A stretch of 64,000 nucleotides of DNA from Streptomyces polyasparticus. Lineage in GTDB: Bacteria; Actinomycetota; Actinomycetes; Streptomycetales; Streptomycetaceae. Positions 59,380 to 64,000 of the stretch are shown here, one piece after another. Within the stretch, counting starts at the first letter, position 1; every line of letters begins with the position of its first letter. A program made the translations under genes and the position numbers. Under the pieces are notes generated by a model. The model was not told the DNA's origin, ran no database searches, and saw only the letters and a list, made by a program, of their open reading frames with translations. The stretch lies in contig NZ_JACTVJ010000014.1 in assembly GCF_014493765.1 (NCBI RefSeq), positions 277,288-341,287 on the forward strand, read 5' to 3'.

Positions 59380-59481
59380 TCAGCGCTGACCCTGGTACAG
59401 CTTCTTCACGGTCAGTCCGGCGAAGGCGAGAACGCCGACGCAGACCAGGACGAGCAGGGCTGAGAAGAATGCCTCAAGCAC
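59380..59481 (-). CDS. 33-residue single-helix membrane peptide
   Basis: The GTG start has AAGGAGCACACCC in front. The product MLEAFFSALLVLVCVGVLAF / AGLTVKKLYQGQR has one hydrophobic helix and a Lys/Arg-rich end, so N-out, C-in is likely. It lies 41 bp upstream of the FABP-family gene in the same direction and may form an operon with it and nur. Function unknown. Confidence 0.7.
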   Translation of the reverse strand: MLEAFFSALLVLVCVGVLAFAGLTVKKLYQGQR

Positions 59482-59583
59482 GGGTGTGCTCCTTGTGAGC
59501 GGTGAGGGCAGGTACGGGCCGGGCCCCAGCTTAGTCGGCTGGGGCCCGGGGGTCGCTGTGAGGTGGGCCCTTCGGGCCGCGGC

Positions 59584-60465
59584 TCAGCTCAGGAGCTGGG
59601 TCTGGAGGACCACCGTCTGGTGGAAGGGGACGCGCTCGGCGCCGCCGTCCTTGTGGGACTGGACGACCAGACCGAGGATGTCGCCGGAGGCGAGATAGGC
59701 GACGCGGCCGTCGCCCTCCTCATTGGTCTCGTACACGTAGTGCTCGGTGTCCCGGCCCTCGCGCGGGTTCTCCCACCGCTCGTCGATTGCGGTCGAGACG
59801 ACCCCTTCCAGGTTCGCGCCCACATCGCCGGCCGGCGCCAGGATCGTGTCCATGAAGGCGTCCTTGTAGCCGACCGAGGGGAAGCGCGCCAGGTAGATGC
59901 GGCTCTCGGTGCCGTTGGGGGCGGTCCAGGAGCGGGCCACGATCTCGCGCGCACCGAAGTCGCGCAGACCGTTCACGATGTCGGTGCGCTCCTCCTTCAC
60001 GTACTGCTCGGCGAACTCGCTGCTCTTGACCGCCTTCGCACCCGTGTCGCCCTTCGCACCGGCCGGCGCGGGCAGCATCAGGTCGGTGAGCGCGGCGTGG
60101 TGGATCTCGCCCGGGTTGGCCTCGCCGAAGGGCCGCGGCTTGCCGGCGGGCAGCGCGGGGAGCTTCAGTTCCGGGTACTCCCAGCGGCCGTCCGACTGGG
60201 TTGCGAGGCCCGGCACGTCGGTGCGCTCCATCGACGTGATGGCGTACGCGGAGCCGGCACCGAGCCCGCCGCAGACAAGGACGGCCAGCGTCCAGCGGGC
60301 CACGGCGCGCAGGACGCGCCGGTCCTTGAGCGAGGGCTTCGGAGGCGGGGGCTGCACCCAGGTGGCCGGGCCCTCGGGCTCGACCTGGGTGACACCGCCC
60401 CAGGACTGCTGTGCCGGGATTTCCGGCTGCGCGGGCGCGCCCGGGGTCAGCTGCTGGTCGGTCAT
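59584..60465 (-). CDS. Single-TM protein, third of a coupled triplet
   Basis: 293 residues: Pro-rich cytoplasmic N-tail (PATWVQPPPPKPSLKDRR), a helix WTLAVLVCGGLGAGSAYAI and a ~215-residue outer domain (EIHHAALTDLMLPAPAGAKGD, GAREIVARSWTAPNGTESRIYLARF, KDAFMDTILAP). The ATG overlaps the TGA of the gene upstream (ATGA). The block L..LLLP.P.G is common to all three genes. No family recognised. Confidence 0.8.
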   Translation of the reverse strand: MTDQQLTPGAPAQPEIPAQQSWGGVTQVEPEGPATWVQPPPPKPSLKDRRVLRAVARWTLAVLVCGGLGAGSAYAITSMERTDVPGLATQSDGRWEYPELKLPALPAGKPRPFGEANPGEIHHAALTDLMLPAPAGAKGDTGAKAVKSSEFAEQYVKEERTDIVNGLRDFGAREIVARSWTAPNGTESRIYLARFPSVGYKDAFMDTILAPAGDVGANLEGVVSTAIDERWENPREGRDTEHYVYETNEEGDGRVAYLASGDILGLVVQSHKDGGAERVPFHQTVVLQTQLLS

Positions 60466-61319
60466 ACGTACTCCCCCGGCGACTTGATGTGATCGAGCTG
60501 CTTCTTCAGGAAGCGCGCGACATCGGCCTTGTTCATCGGCTTCGGGCCGTACACGTACACGCTGACGAAGGCGTCAGCGACCTGCGCGCTGCAGAACATG
60601 TCGTCCATCTCGACGCCCTTCTCCGCGGGCATCAAGGTGCACTTGGCCTTGGAGTGCCCCTCGATTTTCGGGCCGTTCTTGGCACCGGGAACGTTCCTGG
60701 TCAGAGAGGTCATGAAGGACTGCAGATCCCTCAACGCCTTGCGGTCCTTCGCCTTGATGACCGTGGTCTCCAGGATGAAGCCGGACTGCTCGTCGACATA
60801 CGAGCGGCCGGCCACACCCTGCACGCCGAACTTCTCCATCCGCTGGTTGAACTCCCGGCGCTGCTTGCCGGTGAGACCCCGGCCGGTCGCCTTGAGCTGA
60901 GCGGTGGCCTGCTTGCCCGACAGCGAACTGTCGTTGCCGTTCTCGTCGAGGTCCGGGCCGAGGTGGTACCCCTCGGGCACGGGCAGCAGCAGCTTGGACA
61001 GTTCGGTGTCGTGACGGCCGCGGTGAGCATCACCGGCCGGGTCCTCTCCGGGCTTGCCCTCCTTGCCCCAGTGCTTGGTGGTGACGGTCGTATCGGCCTT
61101 GTCCACCGTCGACTTGACGTAGAACCCGGCACCCCCGGCGCCGCCGAGCACGAGGACCACGGGCAGGACCACGGCGACGATCCGGCGCACGCGCGGCAAG
61201 CGCGCCGGGCGTTCAGGGCCCGAGGCCAGAGCGTCAGGAGCACCGAATCCCAGGGGGTCGGCAGGCGCCGGGTGCTGCGGGACGCCCTGCGCGGTCTCGT
61301 TGTGCGGTACGTCGTTCAC
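60462..61319 (-). CDS. Single-TM protein, second of a coupled triplet
   Basis: 285 residues with a Pro-rich N-tail, a helix (IVAVVLPVVLVLGGAGGAGFYV) and an outer domain containing ELSKLLLPVPEGYHLG, REFNQRMEKFGVQGVAGRSY, GFILETTVIKAKDRKALRDL and AFVSVYVYGPKPMNKADVARFLKKQLDHIKSPG. Two Cys (KCTLMP, MFCSAQV) could pair outside the cell. ATG overlaps the stop of the gene upstream. Secreted-face sensory or assembly function is possible. Confidence 0.8.
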   Translation of the reverse strand: MNDVPHNETAQGVPQHPAPADPLGFGAPDALASGPERPARLPRVRRIVAVVLPVVLVLGGAGGAGFYVKSTVDKADTTVTTKHWGKEGKPGEDPAGDAHRGRHDTELSKLLLPVPEGYHLGPDLDENGNDSSLSGKQATAQLKATGRGLTGKQRREFNQRMEKFGVQGVAGRSYVDEQSGFILETTVIKAKDRKALRDLQSFMTSLTRNVPGAKNGPKIEGHSKAKCTLMPAEKGVEMDDMFCSAQVADAFVSVYVYGPKPMNKADVARFLKKQLDHIKSPGEYV

Positions 61320-62176
61320 AGCCGTCCCACCTGCCGCTCCGCGAACGAGCGGATGTCCTTGTTGCTCACGGGCTTCGTGTCGAAGATGTGCACTTCGACC
61401 ATGACGTCACCGCGGAAGGCGGCGGCCTGCGCGTGATACACGGGCAGGTAGCCCGCTTCCCGTTCCACGGGCATCTGAGCCCACCTGCCGTCCACGCTCC
61501 CGCGAACCTCGCCGCGGTCGGTCCCGTCGGTTTCCAGGTAGTACATCCGGTCCGCGGTGTTCTCGACGGCCCCGGCAACGCCGTCCTTGCCGAACTGGAC
61601 CAGCCGGATGGCGACGAACCGCGTGCCCCGTTCCCAGTCGGCGGCGGCGATCCTGCGCACGCCGATGCTGTTGAGGTGCTCGAGCATCCGCGGCGGCTCT
61701 TCGAACTCCCGGATGTAGCTCCGCACCGTCATCCAGCCGTCATCCGACAGCGTCCCGCCCTCGAAGGTCGCCAACGGTGCGTCCCGGTACCCCGACGGCC
61801 GCGGCAGCAGCAGTTTCCGCAGATCCCCGTCCGCCTTGTGCGTGCCCACCGCGTCCTTGGCCGTCGCCGAGGACTTCTCCGGGTACGCCAGATCCGCCTG
61901 CGACAGCGCCGGCAGCGGCGTCGGCTTCCGCTCGGCCTGGACGGTGTAGCCCGCAGCCGCGCCCCCCGCGACACCGAGCACGGCCGCAGCCAGGATCAGG
62001 GCTGTCGTGCGGCCGCGGCGGCGCTTCGGGCGCTCGGGCGGCGTGGCCGTGCCCGCGTCCGGCTCGGGCGGCCTGCCCGCGGCCGGCTCGGGCGGTGTCG
62101 CCGAAGGCGGCGGTGTCGTCGGCGGATCACCCGCTGCCGGCCGGTTTTCCGGCATAGGCGGTGCTGCTGGTTCCAC
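61316..62176 (-). CDS. Single-TM protein, first of a coupled triplet
   Basis: 286 residues. Pro/Glu-rich N-tail (PPSATPPEPAAGRPPEP), Arg/Lys stop (RPKRRRGRTT), helix ALILAAAVLGVAGGAAAGYTV and an outer domain with DLRKLLLPRPSGYRDAPL, NSIGVRRIAAADWERGTRFVAIRLVQFG and VMVEVHIFDTKPVSNKDIRSFAERQVG. GTG start with AGGGGGGACC. The following two genes each start within its or the next one's stop codon, so the three products are made together. Confidence 0.82.
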   Translation of the reverse strand: MEPAAPPMPENRPAAGDPPTTPPPSATPPEPAAGRPPEPDAGTATPPERPKRRRGRTTALILAAAVLGVAGGAAAGYTVQAERKPTPLPALSQADLAYPEKSSATAKDAVGTHKADGDLRKLLLPRPSGYRDAPLATFEGGTLSDDGWMTVRSYIREFEEPPRMLEHLNSIGVRRIAAADWERGTRFVAIRLVQFGKDGVAGAVENTADRMYYLETDGTDRGEVRGSVDGRWAQMPVEREAGYLPVYHAQAAAFRGDVMVEVHIFDTKPVSNKDIRSFAERQVGRL

Positions 62177-62445
62177 GGTCCCCCCTGGGCTCCGAAGCGC
62201 CGATTCCGTATCGGCGCGCCCAGAAGACCCACGGGAAACTCAGGGAGTTGTACGCCCCTGGATAACGGTTAGGACACCTCCTGACCTGCGGGGAACCACA
62301 TCACCGCAGAACTGCCCGCACCCTCCGCGACCGGCACACAAGCAGCCAACCGATGAGTTTTCGCTCCCCCGTACGTCAACACCCCGTAAGCAGCGGCCAC
62401 CTGGGCCGCACCGTATGAAGCAGCCGATGAGAGAGGCACACGATC

Positions 62446-62871
62446 ATGAGCGAGCAGAACACCACCGGTTTCTCCTACTCCGTCTCCCGCGAGATCGCCG
62501 CCCCGGTGTCCCGTGTCTGGCAGGCGTACACGACCGCGGCCGAGTGGCCGGCCTGGTTCGGGGCCGTGGAGGGTTCCGTGGAGCTCGACATCCGGCCGGG
62601 CGGCGCGTGGAAGGCGACGCTCGGGATGCCGGACGGCGGACAGTTCCCGCTGACCGGCGGGTTCCGTGAGGTCGTCGAGGGCGAGCGGATCGTCGTGACG
62701 ATGGATGTGCCGGGGCAGCCGGCCGAGGTCATGGAGATCGCCTTCGCCGAGAGCGGCACCGGTACGAAGGCCACGCTCAGCCAGTCATGCGCCACCAAGG
62801 AGGGTCACGACCAGGCGCGCGAGGGCAGCGAGATGCTCCTGTCGGGCCTGGCGGCGCACTGCGAGGCGTGA
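62446..62871 (+). CDS. SRPBCC/AHSA1-type START-like protein
   Basis: A 141-residue small-ligand-binding or ATPase-activator-like domain. It starts MSEQNTTGFSYSVSREIAAPVSRVWQAYTTAAEWPAWFG; VELDIRPGGAWKATLGMP and GEFREVVEGERIVVTMDV-like blocks (GFREVVEGERIVVTMDVPG) follow; the C-terminal helix is GHDQAREGSEMLLSGLAAHCE. ATG with GAGAGGCACACGATC. The ~270 bp before it hold nothing I recognise. Confidence 0.85.
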   Translation: MSEQNTTGFSYSVSREIAAPVSRVWQAYTTAAEWPAWFGAVEGSVELDIRPGGAWKATLGMPDGGQFPLTGGFREVVEGERIVVTMDVPGQPAEVMEIAFAESGTGTKATLSQSCATKEGHDQAREGSEMLLSGLAAHCEA

Positions 62872-62924
62872 AAGGTCGCTTGGCCGTCTTGGGAGGCGGC
62901 GTGTCCCGGGGTTTCCGGGGGCTC

Positions 62925-63161
62925 CTATTCGTCGCCCCCAGCATCGGACTTCTGGTCACCAGAGGGGTCGTCCCACCAGCGGTCCTCGGGACCGCGCCGG
63001 TTGGCGACGATCGCGGCGAGCGGTGGGATGACCATGGCGACCACGCACATTCCGACGGCCACGGGGACCGACCAGAGCCGGACGACGGCCCACGCAAGCA
63101 CGAACAAGGTGAGGCAGAGCCCCATCATGGCGAAGTAGGCATGCCGCCTTCGCGCGTACAT
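62925..63161 (-). CDS. DUF3099 family membrane protein
   Basis: A 78-residue two-helix membrane protein: MYARRRHAYFAMMGLCLTLFVLAWAVVRLWS, then VPVAVGMCVVAMVIPPLAAIVANRR, a charged end (GPEDRWWDDPSGDQKSDAGGDE). RRRYF..M..C..LFV..W is typical for DUF3099, usually found near dtd/sulfurtransferase genes of streptomycetes. Ribosome site TGGAGAT precedes the ATG. Confidence 0.85.
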   Translation of the reverse strand: MYARRRHAYFAMMGLCLTLFVLAWAVVRLWSVPVAVGMCVVAMVIPPLAAIVANRRGPEDRWWDDPSGDQKSDAGGDE

Positions 63162-63292
63162 ATCTCCAGCGTAGGCCGCGTGCGGGCCAAAAGAGCCGGA
63201 GGACCGCACCCGTTGCCTGGTAAGCGTCCAACCCCCAGGGGTGCGGCCCTCCGGCCGTTTCAGCGGGCAGCCGTCACGCTGCCGGAGCGGTC

Positions 63293-63580
63293 TCAGACCG
63301 CGATCGCGACCTCGGCGAGGCCACCGGTCTGCGCGACCACCGTGCGGTCCGCGGTGCCGCCGGGCACGAGCGCCCGTACGGTCCACGTGCCCTCGGCGGC
63401 GTAGAAGCGGAACTGTCCGGTCGCCGAGGTGGGCACCTCGGCGGTGAACTCGCCGGTCGAGTCCAGGAGGCGTACGTAACCGGTGACGGGCTCGCCGTCG
63501 CGGGTCACGTGGCCCTGGATGGTGGTCTCACCGGGCTTGATCGACGAGGCGTCCGGGCCGCCGGCCTTAGCTCCACACAT
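63293..63580 (-). CDS. DUF1416 protein paired with sulfurtransferase
   Basis: A 95-residue protein starting MCGAKAGGPDASSIKPGETTIQGHVTRDGEPVTGYVRLLDSTGEFTAEVPTSATGQFRFYAAEGTWTVRALVPGG, i.e. an Ig/transthyretin-like beta sandwich with a Cys close to the N-terminus. In actinobacteria it nearly always follows the CysA-type thiosulfate sulfurtransferase gene and may accept sulfur on its Cys. That gene is 39 bp upstream here. Confidence 0.9.
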   Translation of the reverse strand: MCGAKAGGPDASSIKPGETTIQGHVTRDGEPVTGYVRLLDSTGEFTAEVPTSATGQFRFYAAEGTWTVRALVPGGTADRTVVAQTGGLAEVAIAV

Positions 63581-63619
63581 GGGTCAAGTCCTTTCGAAGG
63601 AGGGTCGGTTGGCGGCGGG

Positions 63620-64000
63620 TCAGCCGTTGGCGCCGAGCTCGATCGGCACACCGACGAGCGAGCCGTACTCGGTCCAGGAGCCGTCGTAGTTCTTGACGTT
63701 CTCGACACCGAGGAGCTCGTGCAGGACGAACCAGGTCAGGGCCGAGCGCTCGCCGATACGGCAGTACGCGATGGTGTCCTTGGCGAGGTCGACCTGCTCG
63801 GCGGCGTAGAGCGCCTTGAGCTCCTCGTCCGACTTGAAGGTGCCGTCGTCGTTGGCGTTCTTCGACCACGGGATGTTGCGCGCGGACGGGACGTGGCCCG
63901 GACGCTGCGACTGCTCCTGCGGGAGGTGGGCCGGGGCGAGCAGCTTGCCGGAGAACTCGTCGGGCGAGCGCACGTCGACCAGGTTCTGGCTGCCGATCGC
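63620..64000 (-). CDS. Thiosulfate sulfurtransferase, CysA/rhodanese type (partial)
   Basis: The last 126 residues of a two-domain rhodanese; the N-terminal domain lies past the window end. The visible part starts [19 protein letters not shown], and the catalytic loop is [22 protein letters not shown], with the active Cys in CRIGERS, the motif of thiosulfate:cyanide sulfurtransferases (CysA2/SseA-like). The end is [15 protein letters not shown]. It pairs with the DUF1416 gene downstream. Confidence 0.92.
   Translation of the reverse strand, partial: AIGSQNLVDVRSPDEFSGKLLAPAHLPQEQSQRPGHVPSARNIPWSKNANDDGTFKSDEELKALYAAEQVDLAKDTIAYCRIGERSALTWFVLHELLGVENVKNYDGSWTEYGSLVGVPIELGANG

Overview
The window is chromosomal DNA of a Streptomyces or a very close actinomycete. 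GC content is very high, most stop codons are TGA, GTG starts are common, and many genes are lineage markers: phoU/phoR-phoP with PHO-box-like repeats, carD, the nickel regulator nur (all its signature histidines are present), the c-di-GMP-binding anti-sigma factor rsiG (both signature helices intact) and the mycothiol gene mshA. No rRNA, tRNA, CRISPR, insertion sequence, phage gene or origin was seen.

1-30 kb is a conserved core. It runs from an oligopeptide ABC transporter (1-2533), a leader/attenuator with an ACT-domain gene (2754-3175) and rlmB, cysS, PPOX enzyme, ispF, ispD, carD (all minus strand), to a lipoprotein, phoP/phoR, phoU, a Cys-rich micropeptide, gpmA, a transporter, a Tat-exported beta-helix protein, a YbjN gene, mshA, an NlpC/P60 hydrolase, a receiver-PP2C phosphatase, and DUF2516, HBHA-like and XRE genes. 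The same gene types and relative order occur in mycobacteria (Rv0474-Rv0476 and mshA to senX3-regX3).

28-44.5 kb is more variable: a MerR-PP2C fusion, a HEAT-type gene broken by an in-frame TGA, nitronate monooxygenase, an HxlR/imine reductase pair, epoxide hydrolase, an ECF41 sigma factor, a HelD-type helicase with a divergent TetR gene, an acetyltransferase, and a TetR/DrrAB-type exporter. Several genes here carry short tandem repeats that duplicate their own 3' ends across the stop codon.

44.5-52.6 kb is the most interesting part. Three GntR-type regulators share an unusual C-terminal domain, and each is divergently paired with a ~62-residue two-helix membrane micropeptide; inverted repeats lie between the partners. 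A fourth copy of the C-terminal domain sits on a two-TM membrane protein. A protein with two fused aminoglycoside-phosphotransferase-like kinase domains and a HAD phosphatase (its start codon overlaps the stop of regulator 2) lie among them. I propose this as a candidate undescribed signalling or membrane-response system.

52.6-64 kb returns to core genes: an Eis-type acetyltransferase, a GtrA-like protein, asparaginase, rsiG, dtd, ygfZ, nur, a FABP/nitrobindin-like protein, a 33-residue membrane peptide, three coupled single-TM proteins, and SRPBCC, DUF3099, DUF1416 and thiosulfate sulfurtransferase genes (the last cut by the window end).
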